From NCBI GenBank assembly GCA_963774345.1, contig CAVZFB010000041.1:1-64000 (forward strand): a DNA stretch of 64,000 bases, read 5' to 3'. Shown here piece by piece: positions 8,969 to 19,311 of this stretch. Numbering within the stretch: position 1 is the first letter of the stretch; every line of letters begins with the position of its first letter. A program made the translations under genes and the position numbers. Below the pieces are notes generated by a model. That model saw nothing but the letters and a program-made list of their open reading frames with translations, ran no database searches and had not been told where the DNA came from. This stretch comes from AP-15 sp963774345. Its GTDB lineage: Bacteria; Pseudomonadota; Alphaproteobacteria; ATCC43930; CGMCC-115725.

Positions 8969-9044
8969 GACATGGCGAAATGGGATCCGGAATCTCCAGC
9001 CGGCGTTCACCCATAGTCGAGCCACCTTGGAGCAACGATCGTCA

Positions 9045-9934
9045 ATGGCCACGCCTCTCGCTGCCTTCCGTCTCTCCGGCGAAGGGAATCTGACGCGGTA
9101 TCTCCAGGAGATCCGCAAGTTTCCGATGCTGGAGCCGGACGAGGAATACATGCTCGCCAAGCGCTGGAAGGAGCATGAGGATCCCGAGGCCGCGCATCGG
9201 CTGGTGACCAGCCATCTGCGCCTCGTCGCCAAGATCGCGATGGGCTATCGCGGCTACGGCCTGCCGCTGTCCGAGCTGATCTCCGAAGGCAATGTCGGGA
9301 TGATGCAGGCGGTCAAGCGCTTCGATCCCGATCGCGGCTTCCGCCTCGCGACCTACGCGATGTGGTGGATCCGCGCCGCGATCCAGGAATACATCCTGCA
9401 CTCGTGGTCGCTGGTGAAGATGGGCACCACGGCGGCGCAGAAGAAGCTGTTCTTCAATCTGCGCAAGCTCAAGGGCCAGCTGCAGGCGATCGAGGAGGGC
9501 GATCTGTCGCCGGAGAATCTGAAAAAGATCGCCACCGAGCTCGATGTGCCCGAGGCCGACGTCGTCAGCATGAACCGGCGGCTGGCGAGCCCCGACCATT
9601 CGCTGAACGCGCCGCTGCGCAGTCGACGGCGAGGGCGAATGGCAGGATTGGCTGGTCGACGAGAGCGAGAGCCAGGAGACGCAGGCTCGGCGATCGCCAG
9701 GAGCTCGGGCTGCGCCGCGACCTCCTGGAAAAGGCGATGACGCATCTCAACGAGCGCGAGCGCCACATCCTGACCGAGCGGCGGCTGCGCGACAACCCGA
9801 CGACGCTCGAAGATCTGTCGCAGCAATACGGCATCTCGCGCGAGCGGGTGCGGCAGATCGAGGTGCGCGCCTTCGAGAAGTTGCAAAAGGCGATCAAGGC
9901 CGCCGCGATCGAACGCCGTCTCGTCACCCACTGA
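9045..9934 (+). CDS. rpoH: RNA polymerase heat-shock sigma factor sigma-32 (two frameshifts)
   Basis: Directs RNA polymerase to heat-shock promoters. Region 2 is complete (LVTSHLRLVAKIAMGYRGYG, RGFRLATYAMWWIRAAIQEY), followed by the RpoH-box signature QKKLFFNLRKLK, which separates it from other group-3 sigmas. Region 4.2 reads LEDLSQQYGISRERVRQIEV. One extra base near 9621 and one near 9684 shift the frame between regions 3 and 4. Removing both gives exactly 295 residues, a normal length. Since the gene is central to viability I treat the shifts as errors. Its 3' end overlaps the convergent anmK stop by 11 bp. Confidence 0.93.
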
Positions 9935-11017
9935 CCGCCGCGCGATATAGTCGGCCCCCGCAGGTCGGCCGCGGCGCCCCGGTCGTCGACGGCAGGCTGA
10001 GCGGCAGCCCGCGGACCGAGCGGACCGCCAGATAGGCGAAGGCCTGCGCTTCCAGCGCGTCGCCGTCCCAGCCGACCGCCTCGACCGGGCGCACCGGTCC
10101 GCCGAGCACGCGCGCCAATGCCGCCATCAGCGCTGGGTTGTGCCGCCCGCCGCCGCAGACGAGCCACTGGCATACCGGGGCCGGGAAATGATCTCGGCCG
10201 ATGGCGACAGCCGCCGCCGTCATTTCGGTCAAGCTGGCCGCCCCGTCGGCGGGCGACAGATCCTCGGCAGCACACTCGCGGAAATCGTCGCGGTCGAGCG
10301 ATTTCGGCGGTCGCCGGGCGAAATAGGGTCCTTTCAGAAAACGCGCGATATGGGCGGCCGAAGGCTGGCCGGCCAGCGCCAGCGCGCCGTCGATATCCGC
10401 CGCCGCACCGGTATGGCGGCGCACCCAATCGTCGATCGGCGCGTTGCCCGGCCCGGTATCGAAGGCGAGGATCGTCCCCGGCGGTGCCGATCCAGGTGAC
10501 ATTGGCGACGCCGCCGAGGTTCAGGATCGCCACCGGCTTGGCCAGCGGCGCGGCAAGCGCTGCGTGATAGAGCGGCGCGAGCGGCGCGCCCTCTCCGCCG
10601 GCGGCGACATCGGCGCCGCGGAAATCGCCGACCACATCGACCCCGGTTCGGCGGGCCAGATCCGCGCCGTCGCCCAATCTGCCAGGTGCGGCGCTGCGGC
10701 CGGGCGATGCAGGATCGTATGACCGTGAAAGCCGACCAGATCGAACGAGGCTTCCGGATATTGCGCTCGAAAAACCTCGACGGCCGGGCGTGCAGCCGGG
10801 TCAGTTCGACTTCGACCGCGCCGACCGGGCCGACGCCGCCCAGCACCGAGCGCAGCTGTTCGCGAAAATCGGGGGGGTAAGGGATTGTCAGCGCCGGGCC
10901 GGGAACTAACCGCTCGCCGCCGTCGGTCTCGATCATCGCCACGTCGATGCCGTCGAGCGAGGTCCCGCTCATCAGACCCAGCGCTCCGTAAAGTCGCAGA
11001 TCGGAGGAATTCGCCAT
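9924..11017 (-). CDS. anmK: Anhydro-N-acetylmuramic acid kinase (frameshifted)
   Basis: Phosphorylates and opens 1,6-anhydroMurNAc during recycling of peptidoglycan fragments in the cytoplasm. Visible motifs: the nucleotide-binding start LYGALGLMSGTSLDGIDVA, GFHGHTILHRP, NLGGVANVTWIG, FDTGPGNAPIDDW and CGGGRHNPALMAALA, ending SLPSTTGAPRPTCGGRLYRAA. Reading needs several single-base corrections between about 10480 and 10850. Span and motif order match a full-length kinase of about 360 residues. ATG at 11017. It is tail-to-tail with rpoH and upstream-adjacent to a HEPN cassette that separates it from tyrS. Confidence 0.88.
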
Positions 11018-11020
11018 GCT

Positions 11021-11530
11021 TTACCGCAGCGGAAACAGTAATAGGCTCAAGAATGCTTTGCGGCGAGTAGCGGCCGCGCGCTGGAAACGCCTCAGCGCTG
11101 TTCGCGCGGTTCCAACAACAGCAAGCGCTTCCGAACTTCTAATGCGGATCGCCGGATCGTAGTCGGCACCGTGCCGCTTCTCCTGAAGCTCCACGAACGC
11201 GGCGGCAAAGGCCTTTATGTGGCTGCCAAAGCCGTTATGGGGTTCAAATTTGGCGTATCTAGCGGACAGTTTAGGCTTTCTCACCTCCGGGCATAAGTCA
11301 CGCAGCGATCGATGATCGATGCTCCGGTAGACAAGGCTGTATTCTGCGGTCAAACGCTTGGAAATACCGGCAAATTCGTCGGCAGCAGCGATCAGCGTTG
11401 CATGAAATATTCCATAGTAAGCGGCAGAAATCCCGCGTCTCAGATTCACTTGCCTGGGCCGTCCGGCCGCCGGTGCCGCGATTAACCTATCAGCCTGCTC
11501 AAATAGATGATCCGGATTAAGGATCGTCAC
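11021..11530 (-). CDS. HEPN-domain protein (UPF0332-like), putative RNase toxin
   Basis: From a GTG at 11530 this 169-residue all-helical protein has VNLRRGISAAYYGIFHATL, the conserved opening of UPF0332-type HEPN proteins, followed by LVYRSIDHRSLRD, an Arg-x3-His that could be the catalytic HEPN pair (canonical spacing is 4-6). It overlaps the 3' end of the upstream partner gene by 14 bp, so the two are coupled. HEPN proteins paired with a small partner often work as toxin-antitoxin or abortive-infection modules; that role is inferred. The longer in-frame reading to 11686 would lie inside the partner gene and was rejected. It ends 4 bp after the anmK start. Confidence 0.65.
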   Translation of the reverse strand: MTILNPDHLFEQADRLIAAPAAGRPRQVNLRRGISAAYYGIFHATLIAAADEFAGISKRLTAEYSLVYRSIDHRSLRDLCPEVRKPKLSARYAKFEPHNGFGSHIKAFAAAFVELQEKRHGADYDPAIRIRSSEALAVVGTARTALRRFQRAAATRRKAFLSLLLFPLR

Positions 11531-11867
11531 CGCTTTCCAACTCTTCCGCGGTTGCATATTCGACGATAGACAACCGTTTCTCTCCGGCCTCCAGAAGTCG
11601 ATCCTGTATCTCGACGAGAATATCCAGCACAGCGCCTGCGGCCGCGCGTTCGGCCAGTTGCTTCGCCGCATCCGGTTCAATGACAATAGTGATCCGCAAG
11701 GCGTCGCGCCCTCCGGAGTTGCTTACCGGGTCTGTCAACACGTGGGCAACCCGGATCGGCTTTAAGCGTGCCCCGGCTACTCCCTCCTCTGCAATCTTGC
11801 TGATTTTGAACGGTGCCGAGCATTCCCGGACACTATCGCGCGGGCAGTCCGGATGCACCAACGGCAT
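11517..11867 (-). CDS. Small partner protein of the HEPN gene
   Basis: A 116-residue soluble protein from an ATG at 11867. It has a beta-rich middle (KPIRVAHVLTDPVSNSGG, DALRITIVIEP) and a helical C-terminal half (AAKQLAERAAAGAVLDILVEIQD) ending in an acidic tail (EELESGDDP). I do not recognise a family. Position as first gene with a 14-bp overlap into the HEPN gene suggests it is the neutralising or effector-partner subunit. It is divergent from tyrS across about 80 bp. Confidence 0.6.
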   Translation of the reverse strand: MPLVHPDCPRDSVRECSAPFKISKIAEEGVAGARLKPIRVAHVLTDPVSNSGGRDALRITIVIEPDAAKQLAERAAAGAVLDILVEIQDRLLEAGEKRLSIVEYATAEELESGDDP

Positions 11868-11944
11868 CCCCCTATCTCCAAAACATTGGATTCCGCCGCA
11901 GGAATTGCGCTTGCCTCGGCGGTTTTATGCTAGATGGGCGCCCC

Positions 11945-13195
11945 ATGTCGATCCCTCGTTCCGCCTTTCTGTCGGCCGCCATCGAGCGCGGCTTCGTGCA
12001 TCAATGCACCGACCTCGATGCGCTCGACGCACGCCTCAGCGGCGGCGCAGTGACCGCCTATGTCGGCTACGATTGCACGGCCGATTCTCTGCATGTCGGC
12101 AGCCTGTTGTCGATCATGCTGCTGCGCCTTCTGCAAAGATGCGGGCACCGGCCGATCGTATTGATGGGCGGCGGCACCACCAAGATCGGCGATCCGTCGG
12201 GCAAGGATGACGCGCGCCCATTGCTCGACGACGCCGAAATCGGCCGGAACCTTGCCGGCATCGGCCGGATCTTCGACCGGTTTCTCGACTTCGGCGACGG
12301 CATCGAGCGATGCGGTCATGGTCAACAACGCCGACTGGCTCGACGAGCTACGACTACATCGCGATGCTGCGCGAGGTCGGGCGGCATTTCTCGGTCAACC
12401 GGATGCTGACCCAGGACAGCGTGCGGCTGCGGCTCGAACGCGACCAGCCGCTTGAGCTTTCTCGAATTCAACTACATGATCCTGCAGGCCTATGATTTTG
12501 TGGAACTGGCGCGGCGCTACGGCTGCACGCTTGCAGATTGGCGGCTCGGATCAGTGGGGCAACATCGTCGGCGGCGTCGAACTGGCGCGGCGCGCCGACG
12601 GGCGCGAGTCTGTTCGGGTTGACGACGCCGCTGATCACGACCGCCGCCGGCGCCAAGATGGGCAAGAGCGTCGGCGGCGCGGTCTGGCTCAATGCGGAGC
12701 GCTTGTCGCCCTACGAATATTGGCAGTTCTGGCGCAACACCGAGGATGCCGATGTCGGCCGCTTCCTGCGCCTGTTTACCGAGCTGCCGCTCGACGAGAT
12801 CGCCCGGCTCGAAGATGGCGAGATCAACGACGCCAAGAAGGTCCTGGCCACCGAGGCGACCGCCTTGTGTCATGGCCGGGCGGCCGCGCTGGCGGCGGCC
12901 GAGACGGCGTCGTCGGGTCTTTGAGGAGGGCGGCAGCGGCAGTGAATTGCCGCAGACCGGATTGCCGCGGGATCTGCTCGAACGCGGGATCGCCGTCGCC
13001 GAGCTGTTCAGCCGCGCCGGGCTCACCGCCTCCAACGGCGAGGCGAGGCGGCTCATTCGCGGCGGCGGCGCTCGGCTCAACGACGCCGTCATCAGCGACG
13101 AACGCCGCGTCGTGTCGCTCGCTGATCTAGATTTTCACGGAATGCTGAAACTCAGCGCCGGCCGCAAGCGCCACGCCCTGGTCCGCCCGGTTTGA
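11945..13195 (+). CDS. tyrS: Tyrosyl-tRNA synthetase (frameshifted)
   Basis: Charges tRNA-Tyr. The class-I core is plain: YVGYDCTADSLHVGSLL contains the HIGH-type HVGS, IVLMGGGTTKIGDPSGK follows, then VNRMLTQDSVRLRLE, LQAYDFVELARRYGCTLQIG, GGSDQWGNIVGG and AGAKMGKSVGGAVWL, whose KMGKS is the KMSKS loop. The C-terminal S4 domain reads LIRGGGARLNDAVISDERR. Six single-base insertions (about 12308, 12350, 12455, 12525, 12610, 12913) break the frame; subtracting six leaves 414 residues, as expected. The gene must be functional in the organism, so these are most likely errors. Confidence 0.93.
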
Positions 13196-13248
13196 CAGAG
13201 CGCTTTGCCGGAGATCAAGTCGACATGACGATCGATTGTGCTCGCTTT

Positions 13249-13268
13249 TTTTGACTTGACGGTCAAAA
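13249..13268. terminator. Weak inverted repeat after tyrS
   Basis: TTTTGAC and GTCAAAA form a 7-bp stem around a 6-nt loop, 54 bp past the tyrS stop and about 100 bp before glnE. The upstream T tract and AT-rich stem make it a poor terminator. It could instead be an operator-like dyad. Nothing else is visible in this gap. Confidence 0.3.
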
Positions 13269-13371
13269 CAGCGCCCATATCTGACGGACCCGTGCCAAAA
13301 CCCGCATCATTTGTCAGGATCGACGCCCTGCCGGGCATTGCCCGGCAAGTAGAGATGCCTCGACCCCGGTG

Positions 13372-16300
13372 ATGACATCCCCGTCCCCTCTCGCCGAGAA
13401 TGGCGGTCGCGGCGGCCCGCCGCAAGCGGCCGACACCCGCCGTCTGACGATCGGTTTCGAGACTTGGTGCGACGCCCTCGGTGCTGCGGGCGGCGATCCG
13501 GCGGCGCATCGTGCCGCCGAGTGGAGCGCCACGCCGGCGGGGCGGCGCCTGCTCGCCGCGATCTTCGGCAACAGCCCGTTTCTCAGCGGCGCTTGCCGTC
13601 AAGGAATGGGTGTTTCTGACCCGCCTCGTCGAGGACGGCGCCGAGCCGTTGTTCGCCGAGATCGTCGCCGGCATCGATGCCGCGCGGCGACCGCGGCGAG
13701 GATATCGCGGCGCTGATGCGGCGGCTGCGCGTCGCCAAGCGGCGCGTCGCGCTGCTCGCCGCCGTCGCCGACCTCGCCGGGGCCTGGGCGCTCGAACAGC
13801 AGATGGCGGCGCTGAGCCGCTTCGCCGAGGCCGCGATCGAGCGCCGGCGCTGCGCTATCTGCTGCGCGCAGGCGCGCAAGAAGCGGCCGATCGCGCTCGC
13901 CGATCCGACGACCCGGAGCAGCGGAGCGGCCTGATCGTGCTCGGCATGGGCAAGCTCGGCGGCGGCGAGCTCAACTATTCGAGCGATATCGACCTGATCC
14001 TGCTTTACGACCCGGCGCGGTCGCGCATCGCCGGCCCGTGACAGCGTGCAGCGCTTTTTCACCCGGCTCGCGCGCGATCTGGTGCGCATTCTCGACGAGC
14101 GCACCGGCCGATGGCTATGTCTTCCGCACCGATCTGCGGCTGCGCCCCGACCCGCGCTCGACGCCGCTGGCGATGTCGGTCGCCGCGGCGCTCGCCTATT
14201 ACGAAAGCGTCGGCCAGAACTGGGAGCGCGCGGCGCTGATCAAGGCGCGGCCGGTGGCCGGCGACCGCGTCGCCGGCGCAGCGCTTTCTTGCGCGAGCTG
14301 CAGCCCTTCATCTGGCGCAAGAACCTCGATTTCGCGGCGATCGCACGACATCCACTCGATCAAGCGCCAGATCAACGCGCATCGCGGCGGCGGCAGAATC
14401 GCGGTCGTCGGCCACGACATCAAGATCGGCCGCGGCGGCATCCGCGAGATCGAGTTCTTCGCCCAGACGCAGCAGCTGATCTGGGGCGGCCGGATGCGCG
14501 AACTGCGGGTCGGCGCCGACCTGCGAGGCGCTGCGCCGGCTCGCCGCGGCCGGCCGCATCGATCGACGCAGACCGCGACGGAGCTGACCGACGATTACCG
14601 CTTTCTGCGCCGCGTCGAGCATCGCCTGCAGATGGTCGACGACGCGCAGACCCATCGCCTGCCGGACGACGCCGACGGGCTCGCCCAGCTCGCGGTCTTT
14701 CTCGGCTATTCCAGACGCCGAGGCGTTCGCCGCCGAGCTGCGTCGGCCATCTCACCTCGGTCGAACAGCACTATGCCGAGCTGTTCGAGGAGGCGCCGAG
14801 CCTCGCCGGTCCCGGCAATCTCGTCTTCACCGGCGCCGAGGACGATCCCGGATACGCTGGCAACGCTGGCGCGGCTCGGCTTTGCCGATCCGGCCGCGGT
14901 CGCCGCGATGGTGCGCGACTGGCATCACGGCCGCATGCGCGCGACGCGCAGCCAGCGGGCGCGCGAAATCCTGACCGAGCTGGTGCCGGAGTTGCTGCGC
15001 ATCTTCGGCGCGCACCGCGGCATCCCGATGCAGCCTTGCAGCGCTTCGACCAGTTCCTGTCGCAGCCTGCCGGCCGGGGTGCAGCTGTTTTCGCTGTTTC
15101 ACGCCAATCCCGGCCTGTCTGCGCTGGTCGCCGACATCATGGCCGAGGCACCGCTGTCTGGCGGAACACCTGGCGCAGCGGCCGGCGCTGCTCGATGCGG
15201 TGCTGACCGAGGATTTTCTCGCGCCGCTGCCGCGCCGCGCCGCCCTCGCCGTCGATCTCGGCGAGCTTCTCGCCGGCGCCGCGCGATTTCGAGGACACGC
15301 TCGACCTGCTGCGCCGCTGGGCCAACGAGCGGCGCTTCCAGGTCGGCGTGCAGCTGTTGCGCCGCCGGCTCGACGGCGCTGCGCCGGCGGCGGCCTATGC
15401 CGATATCGCCGAGACCGTGCTCGCGCGCACTGCTGCCGGCGGTTGACGGCGGATTTCGCGCGGTCGCATGGCGAGATCCCCGGCGGCGCCTTCGCGTCAT
15501 CGGCGATGGGCCGGCTCGGCAGCCGCGAGATGACGCTGGCCTCCGATCTCGACCTGATCCTGATCTACGACGCGCCGGACGGCAGCGGGAGGTGTCGGAC
15601 GGCGAGCGGCCGCTCGCGATCGCCGCCTATTACGCCCGGCTGAGCCAGCGGCTGATCGGCGCGATCACCGCGCCGACCGCCGAGGGCCGGCTCTACGAGG
15701 TCGACATGCGGCTGCGGCCGTCGGGCGCGTCCGGGCCGATCGCCTCGAGCCTCGCCGCATTTCGCGCAATACCAGCGCGAAGCGGCCTGGACCTGGGAGC
15801 ATATGGCGCTGACCCGGGCGCGCCCGGTGGCCGGCGACGCGGCGCTGCGCGCGCGGATCGCGGCGGCGATCGACCGCGGCGCTGCGCGCTGCCGCGCGAC
15901 CCGGACCGCCTCGCTCGTCGACGTCGCCGACATGCGCCGGCGCATCGCCGACGAGCATCCCCGCGCCCGTCGCCGCTGGGATCTGCGCAACCGGCGCGGC
16001 GGCCTGGTCGATCTCGAATTCATCGTCGCAATACCTGATGCTGCGCGAGGCGGCGCGGACGCCCGGCGCTGCTCCGCCGCGACATCGCCGCGGCGATCGC
16101 AGGCGCTCGGCGCGGCCGGGATACTGCCGCCGCAGGCGGCACAGGCGCTGGGCGAGTCGCATCGCGCTGCTGCGCGCAGGTGCGGCTCTACCTGACCTTG
16201 CTGTTCGACGGCACGCCCGAGCCGGCAGCGCTGGCCGGCCCGACTCGGCGCGACGCTGGCGCGCTGCGCCGGCGCGATTGACTTCGCCCGGCTCGACGCG

Positions 16301-16438
16301 GATATCACGGCGGCCTGCGCCGGCGTGCTGGGCTGGTACGATCGGCTGGTCGCCGAGCCGGCCCAAAGGGCGATACAGTCCCAGGCAAGACAATCCGAGA
16401 CAGCGCAATCAAAGCAAGAAGGAGACGCGGCGAGATGA
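13372..16438 (+). CDS. glnE: Bifunctional glutamine-synthetase adenylyltransferase/deadenylase (heavily frameshifted)
   Basis: Controls glutamine synthetase by adding or removing AMP in response to PII. Both nucleotidyltransferase halves are present: N-terminal GMGKLGGGELNYSSDIDLILLYD-type motif near 13945-14010, with VFRTDLRLRPDPRSTPLA and KIGRGGIREIEFFAQT, and C-terminal GMGRLGSREMTLASDLDL near 15507-15560, with YEVDMRLRPSGASGP and GGLVDLEFIV. About a dozen or more single-base indels, mostly insertions, shift the frame. The span of about 1020 codons fits the family. Start GTG 13369 or ATG 13372. The stop TGA overlaps the bcp start (ATGA), so the two are coupled. Confidence 0.9.
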
Positions 16439-16903
16439 GCGTCAATGTCGGCGACAAGGCCCCCGATTTCACCTTGCCGACCGACGGCGGCGGCTCGGTC
16501 ACGCCTGTCGCAGCTGCACGGCAAGCCGGTGGTGCTCTATTTCTACCCCAAGGACGACACCTCGGGCTGCACCGCCGAGGCCTGCGGGTTTCGCGACACT
16601 GTTTCCCGATTACGGCAAGACCGGCGCGATGGTGATCGGCATCTCGAAGGACTCGGTCGCCTCGCACGACAAGTTCAAGGCCAAATACGCAGCTGCCCTT
16701 CACGCTCGCCTCCGACAGCGACGGCAAGGTCGTGCGAGAGCTACGGCGTCTGGGTCGAGAAGAGCATGTACGGCCGCAAATACATGGGCATCGACCGCAG
16801 CACCTTCCTGATCGACAAGGACGGCGTCGTGCGCGGCGTCTGGCACAAGGTCAAGGTGCCGGGCCACGTCGCCGAGGTGCTGAAGGCGGCGCAGGCGCTC
16901 TGA
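16435..16903 (+). CDS. bcp: Peroxiredoxin of the BCP/PrxQ type (frameshifted)
   Basis: Thiol peroxidase reducing H2O2 and organic peroxides. The protein has DKAPDFTLPTDGG, then YFYPKDDTSGCTAEACGFRD with the peroxidatic Cys and the resolving Cys five residues later, as in two-Cys BCP enzymes, and GVWVEKSMYGRKYMGIDRST with a conserved Arg. Four extra bases (near 16507, 16601, 16690 and 16732) break the frame; removing them gives 154 residues, the family length. AAGGAGA precedes the ATG, which lies within the glnE stop (ATGA). Confidence 0.9.
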
Positions 16904-16921
16904 ACCGGCGAGCCAACCCGA

Positions 16922-17727
16922 CTGAGCCAGACGGGCGCGGTCGCGATCTCTGATCGCCGCCGACCCGGCGAGCAAAGGTGGCGCTGAGCCGCGATGTCGC
17001 CGCGCATTTGGCGCGCTGGCGCTATGCCGGTCGGCGAGCGCGACTCCGCCCGCCAGCGCCCGGCGCGGCCCGAGCGGCCGCTGCTGCGGCCGCCGCGTGA
17101 GATGCCGAAGCGCCGGCGCAATTTCGGCTCGCCCTCCGGCCGCATCGCCCTGCTCCATGCGCTCGCGCATATCGAGTTGAACGCGATCGACCTCGCCTGG
17201 GACATCGTCGCGCGCTTTTCCGCCGAGAGCCTGCCGCGCGAATTCTTCGACGACTGGGTCGGCGTCGCCGCCGAGGAGGCCGAGCATTTCGCGCTGCTCG
17301 CCGCGACGCCTCGCGCGCGCTCGGTGCGCGCCTACGGCGACCTGCCGGCGCATGACGGGCTGTGGGAGGCGGCGGCGGCGACCGCGCGACGATCTGCTCG
17401 CGCGGCTCGCCGTGGTGCCGCTGGTGCTCGAAGCGCGCGGCCTCGACGTGACGCCGGAGATGATGCGGCCGGCTCGAGCGCGTCGGCGACGGCGACAGCG
17501 CCGCGCATCCTGCGATCGCATCTATACCGACGAGATCGGCCATGTCGCGGTCGGCGTCGCGCTGGTTCGACGAGCTGTGCCGCGAGCGCGGGCTCGTTGC
17601 CGAAGAGGTCTTTCGCGATCGTGTCCGGCGCTGTTTCAAGGGCGAGCTGAAGCCGCCCTTCAACCACGCCGCGCGCACCGCCGCCGGCTTCCCTGCACGC
17701 TACTACGAACCGCTGGCCGGCGGCTGA
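16922..17727 (+). CDS. DUF455 family ferritin-like protein (frameshifted)
   Basis: After corrections the product contains LLHALAHIELNAIDLAWDI, FFDDWVGVAAEEAEHF and YTDEIGHVAVGVRWFDELC, which are the paired E-x2-H type helices of DUF455, a MiaE-like ferritin fold expected to bind two irons. It ends KPPFNHAARTAAGFPARYYEPL, as in the family. At least five indels are needed, including extra bases near 16977 and 17016. The 5' end is uncertain: I see no ATG in frame, and the CTG near 16922 is a guess. The natural substrate is unknown. It follows bcp on the same strand. Confidence 0.7.
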
Positions 17728-17776
17728 CCGGGAGATCCGAGACGCCCGGCCGTCCGCCAGGTGGCCCTGCTCGCTG

Positions 17777-18879
17777 TCACCCGGCGCCGAACCGCCTGAT
17801 CGCATCGGCGCTGAAGTTGAGGCCGAGGCCCGGGGCGGTCGGCATCGCCAGCAGCCCGTCGCGGGGCACCGGGACTTCTTCCCACAGATGGAACAGGCGC
17901 GGCATGTATTCGACGGTCAGCCCGTTCGGCACGGCGCCGACCAGATGGACGTGGATTTCGGGCACGCCGTGGCTGACCACCGGCAGGTTGAAGGCCTCGG
18001 CCATGCCGGCGATCTTGAGCCACGGCGTGATGCCGCCCGAGCGCACCTGGTCGATCATCACGATATCGACCGAGCGGGCTTCGAGCATGTGGCGGAACGG
18101 GACGATGCCCCAGAGGTATTCGCCGCCGGCGACCGGCGTCGAGAGCGCGGCGGCGACCCGCGCGAGCCCGGCGTAATCGTCGTGCGTCGTCACGTCTTCG
18201 AGCCAGAAGAGGCCGACCCCGGCATCCTCGACGCGGCGGCCGATATCGATCGCCTGCTCGGGCCGCCAGCGCTGGTTGATGTCGCACATCAGATCCATGT
18301 CGGGGCCGACCGCCTCGCGGATCAGCCGGGCCTGCTCGACCTCGCGCGCCGGCGAGGTGAGCGCCGGGCAGACCGAGCTGCATCTTGGTCTGGCGGTGGC
18401 CTTTTTCGCGCAGCCGCTGGCCGGCGGTGACCGCCTCGTCGAGCTTGAGCCCGCGCCGCAAGGCGCCGCTCGCATAGGTCGCGATATGGTCGCGCCCGCC
18501 GCCGAGCAGCTTCCACAACGGCAGGCCGAGCGCCTTGCCCTTGATGTCCCACAGCGCGACATCGATCGCCGACATCGCCATCAGTCAGGATGCCGGCCGG
18601 GCCGGCGCTGACCGCGGCGGCGCGCAATTTGGCGGCGATCGCCTCGACCCGCATCGGGTCCTCGCCGACCGTCAGCGCGCCGAGCTCGTCGACCGCGTGG
18701 CGCAGGGTCCGGGTCAGCGCGCCGCCGAAATAGGTGACGCCCAGCCCCTCGATGCCGTCATCGGTGCGGAGCCGCAGCCAGACGATCGGGTTCTTGGCGT
18801 TCGGGTTTTCCGAAAAACCGGCGAGCGGCTCGTCGTTCGGCAGGAGGACGATGCCGGTCTCGACCCGCGTGATCTTCAT
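17777..18879 (-). CDS. Enolase-superfamily (mandelate racemase/muconate lactonizing) enzyme, copy A
   Basis: Members abstract the proton alpha to a carboxylate, often as acid-sugar dehydratases. After two single-base corrections (about 18371 and 18590) it has 366 residues with the N-terminal capping domain and barrel signatures: TKMQLGLPG (KxK-like acid/base region), LMCDINQRWRPEQAIDI, LFWLEDVTTHDDY and VAGGEYLWG, the three metal-ligand strands, then PVVSHGVPEIHVHL. It is closely similar to copy B (19312-20409), separated from it by a glyoxalase-fold gene. Substrate unknown; nearby aldolase suggests sugar-acid catabolism. Confidence 0.85.
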
Positions 18880-18892
18880 TCGCCCCTCACTC

Positions 18893-19264
18893 TCACTGGT
18901 GGACCGCCTCGAGCTTATAGCCGTCGGGATCGAGCACGAAGGCAGCGTAGTAGGTCGAGCCATATTGCGGCCTGGGTCCGGGCGCACCGCAATCGCGACC
19001 GCCGGCCCGCAGCGCCGCGGCGTGAAAGAGGTCTACTGCTTCACGGCTCGGCGCCGTGAAAGCGAGGTGAAAACCCGGCCCCGGAGCGGGGGTGGCGTCG
19101 AGCCGAACAAACAGCGCCAGCTTATCGCCGCCGCCCTTCTCGCCGAACCCGACGCCGCGGTGGTTGGACCACACCTGGACATAGCCGAGCGGGGCCAAGA
19201 TCAGTTCATAAAACTCGGCCGCGCGCGCGAGGTCGCCGACCCCGAACGACAGGTGACCGATCAT
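18893..19264 (-). CDS. VOC/glyoxalase-fold protein
   Basis: A 123-residue single-domain VOC protein with the paired beta-alpha-beta-beta-beta motifs: IGHLSFGVGDLARAAEFYE at the start (His metal ligand), GPGFHLAFTAPSREAV in the middle and FVLDPDGYKLEAVHQ at the end (Glu ligand). Such proteins are metal-dependent lyases, isomerases or dioxygenases. It lies between the two enolase-superfamily copies, 13 bp from copy A, and probably shares their transcript. The reaction is unknown. Confidence 0.85.
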   Translation of the reverse strand: MIGHLSFGVGDLARAAEFYELILAPLGYVQVWSNHRGVGFGEKGGGDKLALFVRLDATPAPGPGFHLAFTAPSREAVDLFHAAALRAGGRDCGAPGPRPQYGSTYYAAFVLDPDGYKLEAVHQ

Positions 19265-19311
19265 CGTCAACCGCCGCAAGCCGCTCGACCGCCGCACCGT
19301 CGAAGGTTCTC

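Noticed and set aside
12492..16524. Programmed ribosomal frameshifting as the cause of multiple shifts in tyrS and glnE
   Set aside because: Six or more shifts per gene without slippery heptamers or downstream structures fit error far better than recoding.
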